From Fratercula arctica (lineage: Eukaryota; Chordata; Aves; Charadriiformes; Alcidae): 64,000 nt of DNA. The number at the start of each line of letters is the position of its first letter. The stretch's first letter is position 1. The notes beneath the pieces are model-generated. The model was not told the origin of the DNA. It saw only the letters and a list, made by a program, of their open reading frames with translations, and made no database searches. Of this stretch, positions 52,401 to 64,000 are shown one piece after another. The position numbers and the translations under genes are program-made. Location: assembly GCA_947846985.1 (NCBI GenBank), contig CANTUZ010000002.1:11763587-11827586 (forward strand). Direction: 5' to 3'.

Positions 52401-54679
52401 ATGCAAATATTCTCTTTTGTGTATATTCCAATTACTAATTAAACAAAAAGTAAACTTTCTTTTATCAGTTTCGAAAATGAGGTTGTAGTATATCTCATTT
52501 ACTGCCTTTTATTTCTTTACTTCATTGTAAATGCATAGGTGCACATGTGAATGAACTCCCTATATAAGATATCCTCCAGTTCCCACCCCAGCTAATAAAG
52601 TATCTTCCACCACTTCCTGCCTCAAAATGCATAAAGATATGAAAACAAGCTGTATTAAAATTGCTAGATGAAAAAGATGGTATAAACTTGTTGAAATACT
52701 GTGTCAACATAATTTTGATTAAGGTTATTTCAATTTTACATCAGCTGACCTCACAATAGTAATAAAAATTGTTTTCATAGTTCCAATTTCTGGAGTATTA
52801 CCCTGAAATTTTCCTTGTAGACTCATAGTCGTACACACATTTCTTTATAATACTTTTCTTTTGCTGAACATGGAGAGAAACATCTGTTCAGTTATAACCT
52901 GTACCCATGTGTCAACTGAGGTCTCAGCCCTTTAAGTAAGAATGCTTCTCATCCCTCATGAACTCCCATACTAAGATTTAAGATGAAGGGGTTTACTGGA
53001 GATACGTGACTGCAAATTTGAAGCCCTTTCTTAAAGGTAGTCTATAAAAACTTGTATCTGGTTTCTTATGACTGTGAGCCCCTTGTGACCACACTGCTGG
53101 TATGTGTCTGCTACCTACCACTTGTAAAAGATGGGGATTTGGGTAGAAGATTGTATGGGGGGTTTTGTTTGTCTTTTTTCTTTTTTTCCCTCCTGTAACT
53201 TAAAAAAAATCCGACCCATAAATATCAATTCTTATCTGTTAATAACTTTTTTCAAATGTGATGAATGCTGAATATTTTTTAAAAGTGTTAGTTCAGTTCC
53301 TGAAGTTAAGTAGCAAATAATAAAGAGCCATGAAAACCCAGAACATTTTCATTACACAAGAGAAAATCCTTTCTATTCTGAATAGCTCTAGTTTCACTGC
53401 ATTTGGTCTTGGGATATCACTTCTGATCTAGGATATGTCACTATTCTACTAATCTTTCCAGATAGATTTTAGTCTGCCCATATTAAAATAAAAGGGATAT
53501 GGCTTTTTTCTTAGTTGCAACCTCATTAAACACCATACACTAGAGAGAGAGGAAATTGTATTTTAGTGTGTGTTACGTAGCAGAGCAAATCCTACAGGAG
53601 GAGCTGAGGTTCTCCATAAGCATCTAATGTAATTGATTCAATTGCTTAAAATCTTGCTACTGAAACCGGCAACCAGATTTTCCAAACTACAAAACTTTTA
53701 TTCTAGACAAAAGTATAGGCTCCTAGAATTTTAAAATCAACCAGAAGAAAAGTAATTGCAGGACCAATGGAAGAGAATAGTTTTTTTACGGATTTGTGTT
53801 TAGCTTTTAGTGAGAACATTAGTGCAAGGAACTCACATGGAAGAAGAATCTTGAGGGAGGAGTGCATTCATCAATGCCTAAGAAGGTGAAGTTCCCACTG
53901 ACATTTTTCCCATGGTTAGAATGTTTCTAACACTTCCGTCTTCCATGAATTCTCTTCTTTGTAGCAAGGCCTGCATTCTTCTCCAATGCGGGGTTTAACA
54001 GACTGATGGAATTCTCCCCTTTTTGATTCAGCTATTTACATAAAATTTCTAGCAACTTAACATCTATCTTTCCATTGTAACTAAGGTAGTATGGCTTTGG
54101 GGGGTTTGTACTTGCATGCAAAAAACTGTCCTCAGTATACTATACTACATATATAAGTCCACTGCAAATAAAGAAAAAATGTAATTAACCAAAAATATTG
54201 TTCTGGATATCACCTTTTTTGAGTGAGAGAATTGATTTATACTGCTCTAAGAAAGCGCATCTTCAGCTTTAGCTTTATTTTAAGCTTCTACCTTATCTGT
54301 ATGATCCTAATGACAATGATAATGACTCAAAATCTGAAGAGCCTTTGCTTTCAGAGCTCAGCTGACAGTTCAGGTAGGCCCATCTCCCTGCTTTCATAGA
54401 TGAGAGACTGAGACACAACCAGGTTAAAAGACAGAAGAATAAACTAGTAAAATAACAATAGAAGGAAAAAGCTGTTGAGTGGAAAATAGAGGGCAAGTAA
54501 AAAACCCTGATCCCCAAAACTCTGATTCAGCCATTGCTTACTGTTGCAAAACCTCACAGATTCTGCCTTCTTGATTATGAGCTTTCCTGCTGCACAATGC
54601 TTTGCTTCCACAAAGATCCCATAGCAGCTCACATCTTAACTGTCCCAAAGGCCATTCCAGATTCATGAATTAGACATAC

Positions 54680-54708
54680 CTTCATCTGTTGTCTCTGCGT
54701 TTGGGAAC
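54680..54708 (-). other. Candidate micro-exon B (unrecognised transcript)
   Basis: 29 nt between GGTTTTTTTTCAG| and GATGAAG|GTATGTC on the minus strand; both sites are near consensus. It lies about 0.9 kb after candidate exon A. Directly following A in phase 0 it would meet a stop (TGA), so either another exon lies between them or the transcript is non-coding. Confidence 0.3.
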
Positions 54709-55598
54709 CTGAAAAAAAACCAACAGTAAACGAATCCATTTCAGCTCCTCTTTCTTTTAAAGCACAGGTGGAAGCTGCCCCTTTTATTCAGCAACTTAGT
54801 GTTTTCAAAAGACAGTCCTGAGTCCCAAAATGCATTTTGCCTGAACGCTGCTTATGTGTTTTACCTAAACAGCTCTCAGCTGGGATGCATGAGGAGTGCT
54901 CGGGGCAGTGGCTGAAATGTGGGGCTCCTTCCCCCCAGCTGTTAGCCTGCCATGGCAGACTCACATTTAGGCATTTTGTCTCTTACCCCATGGCTCCCTG
55001 CTTTATGCAAAGCAGTAGAGCTTCAGTAAGGGGACAAAGAATTCCCAGGCCATACAATAACTGATAGTTGCTAATTAGGGCACTTCCAGAGATGTGAGAA
55101 ATACAGCAGAGGAAGGAACTAAATCTGGATCTCAGAGATAACAATAGCAGTGAGCATAACAACTGTGAAAATCCTTTGCATTGCTGAAACAATTTTTAGA
55201 GAGTTTTGGCACACCAGATGATAGAACTAGCTGGACTATTTTTATCTTAAGAGAAGCACTTCTCTGCAGCCCTGAGCAAGGACCTAGCATGAGGTAGAAT
55301 TCAAAATATGCTCACTATAGTCTGTTAACTATTCCAGGCATCCCCCTGCTTCATGTGTTGCCAGTTACGATCCTGCTTGTGCTTTCTTTGTGCACTGGAG
55401 AGATCTAGAACTTATCTTTGTGTTATTGACTTCTACTTTGGAGAGGAGGAACTTAGGAGTTAGGCACTGCAAGGCTCAGCATCAGACTGTCAGGGTCTTT
55501 CCTGCAACCGAGACCCAAACGTGTTCAGTTACATAGGAAGTCTGTGCTCTCTCCCAAATTCTGCATCAACATCAAGCTTTTCTCCTTTTTCTTGATAC

Positions 55599-55724
55599 CT
55601 TATTCAGAGGCTGAAGAACTCCCTGAACATCATACATTGCTCCAATGTTCAAGCAGAACTGGTAGCCTTCTGGCTGTTGGTCTTCTGTGGCCTTGAACAG
55701 AGTATATTTGTTTGGTGCTTTTAA
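55599..55724 (-). other. Candidate exon A (unrecognised transcript)
   Basis: 126 nt between a strong acceptor, TGCTAATACTACTTTTTTCTCAG (with a branch-point-like TGCTAAT), read on the minus strand, and the donor AATAAG|GTATCA. The only open frame spans all 42 codons in phase 0 (LKAPNKYTLFKATEDQQPEG and on, including YQFCLNIGAMYDVQGVLQ) and has coding-like composition. I do not recognise the protein. It may be a real exon of an unknown gene, an upstream exon of VIPR2, or chance. Confidence 0.3.
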
Positions 55725-57426
55725 CTGAGAAAAAAGTAGTATTAGCAAAATATAATCTATTATATCCAGTTTTACATTTTTACCATGCTTCTGTTTTTCA
55801 CATAATTCTGAATATAAGTATTCACATGGAAAATATTTTGGCTTTGGTATAATCATTATATTGCTACCCAGAAACAGGTATTACATTGCAATTGATATTT
55901 CTATTTTTTTCTCCAGTGACATACCATGCTTCTTTTGAGAATAATAAAGACCACAGTGCACCTTGGAAGTTGTAATTCAACCAGGTAACCCGGCTTATGC
56001 AAAAGACTGAAAGCAAAATGTATGTGAAGTGTGTTTCCCCAGTAATTCTGTGTTGGCTTTTCCAAGTGGAATCTTACCCCCACCCTCAAATTTCTTTGTC
56101 AGTGGAAAAAGTATTTTCTGATCAGTGCTAATAACCATCTACTAACCATTTTAGTCACCTGTATAGGAAGTCAGACTGTCTATATTAATAACTGTCCATT
56201 CTTGTTTTAAAACATATGAACCTGATTTTTAGTTATTGTACTACCATTAATATTCTTAAAGCACTCACAAAAATACACGGGAAGAAGATAAGACAAGAAG
56301 AGCTAGTCTTCCATGTAATTATTTATATAAAAACAACCAGATTTTCAGAACTGCTGAGCTCTCACCAGCTTTTTTGGTGTAAGGTTCTTCATTTGCTGTG
56401 ACATGGAAGCCTTATATATTTAGGAAGCATTAGCAGTGCTTGGCAGATGCTGCAATACATCTGCAGAAAGATTCAGCAGAGCTCTGCACTTAGTAGCAAG
56501 TTGTTGTGTTACTATAGCACCTGGAGACCTCCTGTGATAGCCCTAGCCCTGGGACCCATGCTGTTGGGCACCGTTCAAGCACGTACTTTCAAAAACTGTG
56601 GGCAAAAAGAAGTGAAGTGACTTCTCCAAGATCACAGAACATGTAGACACTCTCTCCATATGTCTGTTAATACTGAGGGCAGGGCTTGGGGCTGTGGTTT
56701 GGCTGCTCAGAAGCAGTAGTTCCTGAAGTGGCGATGTCCAAGTGTGCTCTGTCTCCTGCCTGCATGGCTGCCTGATACAGAGCCTGGAGCCAGCCTGTGG
56801 CTGTGCCCGCTGGCCTGTCCCACCAGTGGGCACAAGCAGCTCCTGCTGTGCCTGCCTGGCCAGCCAGGCCACGCAGAGGTGACCGTACAGATCACACTGC
56901 ACAAATGAATGCATTATAACGAGCAGAAACAAGCCACGAGCTCATTTTCCATCCCACCCCATACCTCAGTATTACAATATTATCTAATTCTTTCACGACT
57001 CTGCCCATTAGCACTGTGCAATTATAGTTTTTAAATATTTTTAACTATTTTCTAAGTCACTTGGTGTAGCTATATGGATCAGCGGCCTAAAATCTCTCTT
57101 GTTTGAGGAAATTTATTCCTTTTCAAAACATAAATGAATAAACTTTGAACTGTCACTTTGGTCTGTTGTTCTGTGAGTCCTGGATCCAAGTTCTACTGGA
57201 TCTCGGTGCATGGTAAAGATGAGTCACATGCTCAGCACATGTTAGAGCAAAACCATCTGAGGATTCTGATTTTTTTCTGGATGTTATCAAGTTCTAAAAA
57301 GCTGGGAAAAATCCAGTCAATTTGAAATGCTTGCAAGTATTTGCCTTCTAAAAAGTCCTTAGTTTTATGTGTAGAAGTCACTTCCATGGTAACAGAAAAG
57401 GTACTACATTCAAAAATGCTATATTA

Positions 57427-57520
57427 GAAAGAGAAAGAGGGAAAGAGAGATGGGAGAAAGGAAGGATGGAAAAAAAAAGAAAGAAAGGAAAAGAAAGAAT
57501 GAAAGAAAGAAAAAAGAAAG
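57427..57520 (+). repeat. Polypurine microsatellite, left part ((GAAA)n-like)
   Basis: Almost pure A/G sequence built of GAAA and GGAA units, cut at its right end by the LTR at 57521. It continues after the LTR at 58108. Confidence 0.9.
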
Positions 57521-58107
57521 TGTACTGATAGAGTTCGTTTTCTTCATAGCAACTCATATGGTGCTGTTTTTTAGAATTGTGACCAAAACAGTGTTGATAA
57601 CACAGGGATGTTTTAGCTATTGCTGAGCTGTGCTTACACAGAGTTAAGGCCTTCTCTGCTTCTCACGCTGCCCCACCAGTGAGGAGGCTGGGGGGGCACA
57701 AGGGATTGGGAAGGGACACAGCTGGGACAGCTGACCCCAACTGACCAAAGGGATATCTATCCCCTACCATATGACGCCATGCTCAGCAATAAAACCTGGG
57801 GGAAGGAGGAGGAAGGAAGGACGTTTGGAGTTACAGCATTTGTCTTCCCAAGCCAACGTTACACGTGATGGAGCCCTGCTTTCCTGGAGATGGCTGAACA
57901 CCTGCCTGCTGATGGAAGTGGTGAATGAATTCCTTATTCTGCTTTGCTTGCGTGTGTAGCTTTGCTTTACCTATTAAACTGTCTTTGTCTGAACCCTGGA
58001 GTTTTCTCACTTTTACCCTTCTGATTCTCTCCCTCATACACCCCATGCGGGGGAGTGAGCAAGCGGCTGTGGGAGGCTGAGCTGCCTGTCAGGGTTAACC
58101 CACAACA
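57521..58107 (+). mobile_element. Solo LTR of an endogenous retrovirus (ERVL-like), copy 2
   Basis: 587 bp starting TGTACTGATAGAG and ending GGTTAACCCACAACA, the same family as 3033-3616. The 5-mers GAAAG at 57516-57520 and 58108-58112 flank it. The host tract is itself (GAAA)n-like, so this duplication is weaker proof than at copy 1. ATTAAA lies at 57973-57978. By eye a few dozen differences separate the two copies, and this one has lost some bases near its 5' end. No viral genes are attached. Confidence 0.85.
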
Positions 58108-58339
58108 GAAAGAAAGGAAAAGAAAGGAGAGGAGGAGAGGGAGAGGAGAGGAGAGGGAGAGGAGAGGAGAGGAGAGGGAGAGGAGAGGAGAGGGAGAGGA
58201 GAGGAGAGGAGAGGAGAGGAGAGGAGAGGAGAGGAGAGGAGAGGAGAGGAGAGGAGAGGAGAGGAGAGGAGAGGAGAGGAGAGGAGAGGAGAGGAGAGGA
58301 GAGGAGAGGGAAAGGAGAGGAGAGGGAAAGGAGAGGAGA
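58108..58339 (+). repeat. Polypurine (GGAGA)n microsatellite, right part
   Basis: Starts with GAAAG units, then becomes a long (GGAGA)n array, perfect from about 58197 to 58309. Together with 57427-57520 it forms one polypurine tract split by an LTR. Open frames through it (Arg/Glu or Leu/Ser repeats) are artefacts. Confidence 0.95.
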
Positions 58340-61300
58340 CAAAGGTCAAAAGAAATGACACACCAAAGCCAGAAAGCTAAGCATTCAAAAGTTTCAGAAC
58401 GGAAGACTTAAGGTTGCCTGTAATTTTCTTTTGGCCTTCTGGCGTGTGCATTACAATTCAGACCTTCATTACATGATCATATTTTCCCCCCAGTATCTCT
58501 GCCTCATTCAGGGCATGGATATATAATATTTCCTTTTATTTTTATTCAGTATGTGACCTTAGAGATCTTACTTAATTCATGCTATCCAAACCCTCCTCAG
58601 AACAGAGATTTGTCAGTTTTCTCAACAGCTGTTCTGATGTGCTCAGTTTCAGAGTATTTGGATACTTCACAGATGTAATGGATTAATTCTCCCAGCACCC
58701 AGATGAGGTGTTACATTATTATTAGCCCTTTGTAGAGACCTAGAGATGAAGGTCAAAAGCTAACTACCTAATTTTGTGTTCCAAGCTGAAACGTCTGGAG
58801 CCTAATTGCTTAGGACTTCATACAGTGCTTTCTAGCAACCTACAAACTGCAATTTTAAGAAACTTGGTGAGAGTGCTTCAGACAGGCCCAATTAAATCCA
58901 CATTGAATATTGAATACCAGACAGATACCAGAAAGGCATCTATCCCACAACCTTTCAGCCCTCCTTAGCAAGGACTTTCCAGCACTCACCCCTCTGCTCT
59001 CTCACTGCACCCCTGCGACCTGCCATGCGGGCTGGCGTAGCAGCTGCCACCTCCTGCCTTCGACATGGTCAACCAGACTTTTGTAGCGGAGAGAGTGGGA
59101 AGCCAGACTGAACTTCAGCCTCTGTGATACTGTTTATCTCCACTGTGCCTCCAAGGGCGTGCCAGCACCTGCAGACTACTAACAAGAGGGTGACAAGCCT
59201 TTTCTTTCATGGCCTCAGCTCTTTTGAAGGACAGCATGGGGAGAACTCCTCTGACATCCCAGGCCTTCAGGCCAGGCCTACCAATATGACCCATGTGCAT
59301 CATCCTCTAGGGACTGGATGCCACCTCCTGCAGGAAGCCTCCATGCCTTTGTTGGCAAAAGCCAACAAAACATGTCAGCACCTCGCATGCTCCCTTGGTG
59401 ACAGCAGTCAGGCAACCTTCCATGGGTTTTTATGTATATGAGGGGTATACCTGGGGGATAAACTGTTATTACACTAGCCAGGACAGAACGCTTCTAATCT
59501 CCTCATTCACAGGTGACTGTAGAAAAGAAGCCCTCATAACCATTTTTAAATGTTAATTGATGTTTTGCTGCTACCAGGAAGCCACTTTCCTCTGTTACCT
59601 AAGGCAATAAACCAGGCAATCACCAAGTCCTAGCTCAAGCCTCCCTTTCCTTGTAGTTCAGACTTCAGCTCAAAACAATGGATTCTTTCCTCCCATAAAA
59701 CTGGACCAGGTAGAAAAAGACAAGGCAACCCTCTCTCAAGTAGAAAAATATCAAACAAACTACAGCACACCCACACCTCCAGCCTGCAGCAGCCTTTCCA
59801 CTGCTGGCACCCTTGCCCACCAGGTTTTTGCAAACTCTCAAACTCTTGATTGTCATCGTCATTCAGCTTACACGGCTCTGGTTTCATAGGTGGCATAAGG
59901 AAAGTCTGGGAAGGTCTTTTAGCCAAAATGTTCCTGTGATAAATATAACAAAGGGTCCCTAAGCGATTCACAGACCTTGTTATCTCATCAGAATTTAAGC
60001 AGTGAAATGGAGAAGAAACTAACATAAACTTCGTATAAAGAGGGCGTCTTTCCCTCTCTAGCATGGTGAGCTTGAGAAGTCTCATGACAGAGCTACCTGT
60101 GATAATAATTTTAAGGGGAGCAAGGTAAGAGAAGTTTGTAGGTGGAGAGTTAAAAAGGAGATGAGACCAGACCCAAAGAAAAGGCAGAGATCCCCCCCTC
60201 TTGTCTGTGTCCGTAGCACTCTGCAGTCACCACGGTGTGTGGAGAGTGCTCCCTGACCAGCGTGGGAGGGAGATGGCTCTGGGTGGGCCATGGAGGCCAT
60301 GCATTGCTGTGCCCCTTTGCCACGTACTGGTAATGTAAAGTCTGGGAAACGAGAGGGCTTAAGAAAACCATCATGAATGACAGGAGCATGTAGGTATTTT
60401 GTATCCAAGAAAAGATTGCTCCTATTATGATTTTCCTGCATGTCACAGTTACCTGGAGAGACACCCATGGAAACGGGAGGGCAGGAGGCAGGGAGAGAGA
60501 ACAGGAGGAGGTGAAGGAGAGAGGGAAGAGGAAGGAAGGGAGGGGTGGGAGAGGGAGGGGGGAAATTCAAGCAAACAGTAAATGAGGTGAAACGTGTAAG
60601 TATAAGGAACAAAATAGTGAGGAGATAGCCATCACGGTGATCATACAGTCACATCCTGAGTGTGGAGGTGCTTGACTACAGGGTGGATTCTGCCTGCTTG
60701 GAGACTCCAGCCTCAGCATCCTGCCACTAGTGCCAAAAAGGGCTTGTGAAAACCACAGAGGAGGACAGGGGTACCTGTGGCTGCCGTGAGCTGCCACTCT
60801 GGGTAGGATGAGTGAGCTCTGTTGGGGCCATTCATTAGTCCAGCAATAATTAGAGTTCATTATTAGGTTCTTCACTGAGATTTAAGTCTCCTGGACCTCA
60901 CCATAACATCTGTATGCATGATGCCTATGCACATCTTGTATTTCTCATCTTTTGAAAGCTTGATTTTTCAACCATGATATTACTTAAGTTAATTTTGTTC
61001 GCCATTTCAATTTGTGAAAATGGCAAAATACCATCAGTATAAATCCTATAGGTAGATATCCTCTTAATATCATTGAAGTGTTTGTCAAGGCTTTCAGCAT
61101 GCTCTTTTGGCATGTGTTCAGGATTCCAGGTTTTGCTAACTATGCATTATTTTTATGTTATGCCCTGAATATTTTTTCCTCTATTTCTTTTGTTTCCTTC
61201 TTCTGTGCTTCATGCAGACTCTCTCTCCCCCTCTCTCCCATGCCACTACTTTTTCTTCCATACATTAGTTGTATTGAGGGAACAGCGAAACCTTGTTAAT

Positions 61301-61614
61301 GTTTTCAGCGCCAAGAGAAAAGAGCAATTGCAAGGAAAGAGCAGCTCAGACTGTGCAGGCGTGGATTGCAGCGTACCGCCTACAAATAAAATCTCAGGAG
61401 AGTTACCTAGCTATTAAATACCAGCAAGTTTCTATTGCTGACTGATTTTTCAGAACTTTGTAATATACCCAGATTTTGGAAGATTTACTTAGGAATGAAG
61501 CCCGGACAATCCTCCAAACCACAGAGCCCCCTAATTTCTCAGTGGGATGATTTTTTAAAGTGCAGCTGCTACTAAGCAACACCCTCCGCCACCCACCCTG
61601 GCCCCCACCATGCC
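58340..61614. other. Intergenic: two adjacent long minus-strand frames, otherwise nothing recognised
   Basis: Minus-strand frames of 176 codons (60612-60082) and 151 codons (60085-59630) touch by an ATGA overlap. I recognise no domain in either. The first begins with Pro/Leu-rich sequence that is simply the complement of the purine-rich run. Other sequence is unique. Confidence 0.6.
60542..60562 (+). other. G-quadruplex-type motif
   Basis: Four G runs in order GGGG, GGG, GGG and GGGGGG with loops T, AGA and A. It ends a purine-rich stretch from about 60470. It fits the usual G-quadruplex pattern; folding is not shown. Confidence 0.6.
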
Positions 61615-61740
61615 TGTCAGTGTTTGAGAGGCATTCACACAACACCCTTAATAACATGCTTTAACTTTTGGTCAGCCCTGAAGTGGTCAGGCAGTCGGAC
61701 TGGATGATCATTGTAGGTCCCTTTGAACTGAACTATTCTA
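61615..61740 (+). mobile_element. CR1 LINE 3' tail leading into a pentanucleotide repeat
   Basis: Reads TTTGAGAGGCATTCACACAA, CTTAATAACATGCTTTAACT, then TCAGCCCTGAAGTGGTCAGG, GGATGATCATTGTAGGTCCC and AACTATTCTA. This is a CR1 3' end; its terminal ATTCT units pass straight into the microsatellite at 61735-61836. Confidence 0.85.
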
Positions 61741-61836
61741 TTCCATTCCATTCCATTCCATTCCATTCCATTCTATTCTATTCTATTCTATTCTATTCTA
61801 TTCTATTCTATTCTATTCTATTCTATTCTATTCTAT
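61735..61836 (+). repeat. (ATTCC)n followed by (ATTCT)n microsatellite
   Basis: About six ATTCC units followed by about thirteen ATTCT units, nearly perfect. It grew from the CR1 3' tail. The clean switch from one unit to the other suggests two successive expansions. Confidence 0.95.
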
Positions 61837-64000
61837 AAACATTGTAGGCAACCTCAAACAGAGTCTTAAATGGAAAATGTTGGTCAACATTAATCAACTA
61901 TGACTATATTAGTCAACTACGACTACATTAATTTCTGCCAGAATAGCTCTATAGAAAAAATGTTTAGTGATGCTACTTCAGCCTTATCATCATGACACTG
62001 GTGGGCTTTTAGCAAGCAAGCCAGTTCAGTTGCAATATTTGCACCTTTTATTATCAGTTAATAATGAGGATGTGTATGACACAGAAAGTTCTGGAACTGT
62101 TCCTTAGAGTGTCACAAAACAATATTGAGTGAGTTTTATCTACTTTCTATATACTTCTGTTTAATTTGAAATTGGTGACCTACAGAGAACTGGAAACAGT
62201 AAGTACCTTTTTGAGGAAGAATAAAATGAAACAAAACAAAAATTGCACTCTAGATGTTAAGAACTTTACAGTTATGCATAAATTTATTGCATAAATGATT
62301 AAACATGTTCAATGCCTTTTGAAGACTACAGTGGTGAACCCAAATTAGATGGCAGCTCTAAGTGGGATCAAAGTAAGTTTTTCTGTATCGAATCTGGAAA
62401 ACCAACATCACTGAAGTCTTTAAAAAAGCAGGCATTTTACTGTTTCAAAGTTATTGCCCAGAGAGCTCTCCTTTGGTTTTGCTCTGTTCTGGTTTAGTCT
62501 CTACCTGATATTTCTGGACTTCAAACGATTGTCATTAAATCTGTCCAGTGCCAATGAACTCAATGAGGCTGCCAAACAGACAACATTGTTGGTCAGTAAA
62601 AAAATCCATACTGAGCATTTCTATCCTTTATGAACAGAGAATAATAATCTTTCTAAATTTATTTTAAACTTCCCAGAGAATTCTTAAATAGAGATATGAT
62701 TATCTAGTTAATTTTATAAAAGCTTGAAATTATGCAAAGCTATTTCAGTCTTTTCAAATTCTATAATTTAAGATTTGTTTTATAAACCTTTTAAATTCAT
62801 ATAACCTCCTCTTCCATTTTTAAAATTGTAATTCAATTCCATGGAATTTTTCCATAAAGGTTGTTGTGCTAATTCCTAAAATTTTCTTTGAGGAAGTAAA
62901 AATGCTTTTTAACCTGTAGTTAAGCCAACAAAACCGCGGCCTTAAATGACTGACTTCAGGCACGTTGTTATAGAGGAACCATACATTTCTAACTTACCGC
63001 TCACTATGAGACTTACAGCCTGGCCAGTCTTATTCTGTGGTTAGTAATCCACTTCCTTTACTCTTTCCACATCTACATTAACCCCAAGAACATATGTACG
63101 CGTGATGGATGGGTTTGGGTTTTTTTTTAAGCTGATGGAATATTTGTAAATATATACAGAAGAAAAAAAATGTGTCTGCAGTGTTGTGGCAGAACACAGA
63201 TGCAACAAATAAGAAAGTGTGCTGTTCATAAGCACAATGGAGCAGCACTTTCTCCAGCTCCAGGTGCAAACCACCAGGACTTCAAGCACTTTCTCTCACT
63301 TGTCCAAGTCCTGAGTCTCGGAGTGAGAGTGCCATCAGGGATGAAAGAGGAGGAGGCTGCAGAGGAGCAGGACTATGTGTACACAATGTCAGCAAGAAGT
63401 GGATTCTTCCCATGAAAGCCAGCATCCTGACTGCTTTTTATGTCCAGATAGCAAGCCAAGACTTCAGTCTTCATCATTGGCCTGGTAATACCAAAAAGCA
63501 GAGATCAAGTGGTGGACTCAAGTTTTGAATGAACTGATGACTTTTATGAAAGACTACAAATCATTTTAAAGCATTTTCTGGAGTTCAAGAACGGGACAAG
63601 CTATTTGTACGGACACAGCCAGTGTGTTTTGGTTTTTTTCCCTAAGTGAAGGTTTATATGAAGACATCTGTTAGCTGGACCTAAAATTTTGCTCACACAG
63701 CCTGTCTGAAATCAAAAGAAGGGGCGTAGGAAGAAGAAAGGCTGGCAAAAGGGCAATTAGATAGATATCCTGAAGTAATATGAGAAGGTTTTGTTGAAGA
63801 TTCATTCTCACAACTTCAGGCTGTAGTAATTCTTCTTTAAAAAAAAATAACTGATTTGCAGGATTGCTGACTGCTAGAGGTTATTGGTTGCTGTTTCATT
63901 AGTTGCATACTATGACAGCCATTTTGTACAGAGTAAACAACATTTTCAGATGCTCTGAAATTTTAATATGGACTGTATCAAGAAACTTCTGCAAAATCTC
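61837..64000. other. Intergenic: nothing recognised
   Basis: AT-rich unique sequence to the right edge, with short A and T runs. No splice-flanked open frame or repeat family was seen. Confidence 0.7.

Larger units (their letters stand above)
45361..57426. other. Intergenic: no gene recognised except the candidate exons
   Basis: Mostly unique sequence with long T runs at about 45498-45520 and 48508-48530. It holds candidate exons A, B and C and the octamer/NFI motif. Other open frames are short and without family features. Confidence 0.7.

Noticed and set aside
58034..58411. Frames of about 100 codons rich in Arg/Glu or Leu/Ser
   Set aside because: They are translations of the (GGAGA)n microsatellite.

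Overview
The window looks like bird nuclear DNA. The evidence is spliced vertebrate exons, avian-type CR1 LINE fragments (ending in ATTCTATG-like tails or pentanucleotide repeats) and solo LTRs of endogenous retroviruses with 5-bp target-site duplications. The most common LTR here starts TGTACTGG and ends in CCACAACA-like sequence, a form I associate with neoavian birds; the species cannot be named from the sequence.

One protein-coding gene is clearly recognisable: the 5' part of VIPR2 (vasoactive intestinal peptide / PACAP receptor 2, VPAC2), on the minus strand. Four coding exons lie at 38200-38150, 35113-35011, 21455-21348 and 17638-17541. All junctions have GT/AG signals and the phases fit together (0, 1, 1, 0). 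Joined, they give exactly 120 codons: the signal peptide and the whole extracellular hormone-binding domain, with its conserved cysteines, tryptophans and N-glycosylation sites. The seven-transmembrane part is not in the window; intron 4 runs off the left edge and is longer than 17.5 kb. Exon 1 lies in a TATA-less CpG island (about 37.63-38.88 kb) that should hold the promoter.

Layout: 1-17.5 kb is VIPR2 intron 4, with a solo LTR (3033-3616), a minus-strand CR1 split by a second type of solo LTR (4823-6655) and a CR1 tail (16.6 kb). 17.6-38.1 kb holds exons 4 to 1 and introns 3 to 1, with an old CR1 at 23.3-23.8 kb, a GC-rich block at 28 kb, a CR1 tail at 31.9 kb and several perfect palindromes. 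38.9-64 kb is upstream of VIPR2 and has no recognised gene. It holds an ancient CR1 and a younger CR1 (43.7-45.4 kb), a third solo LTR inside a polypurine microsatellite (57.4-58.3 kb), a G-quadruplex-type run (60.5 kb) and a CR1 tail grown into ATTCC/ATTCT repeats (61.6-61.8 kb). Three minus-strand segments at 55.7, 54.7 and 49.4 kb have good splice signals and may be exons of an unrecognised transcript, or upstream exons of VIPR2.

I found no prokaryotic features, CRISPR arrays, tRNAs or rRNAs. Most open frames here are chance frames in intron, repeat or CpG-island sequence. All identifications are by eye and memory; no search was run.
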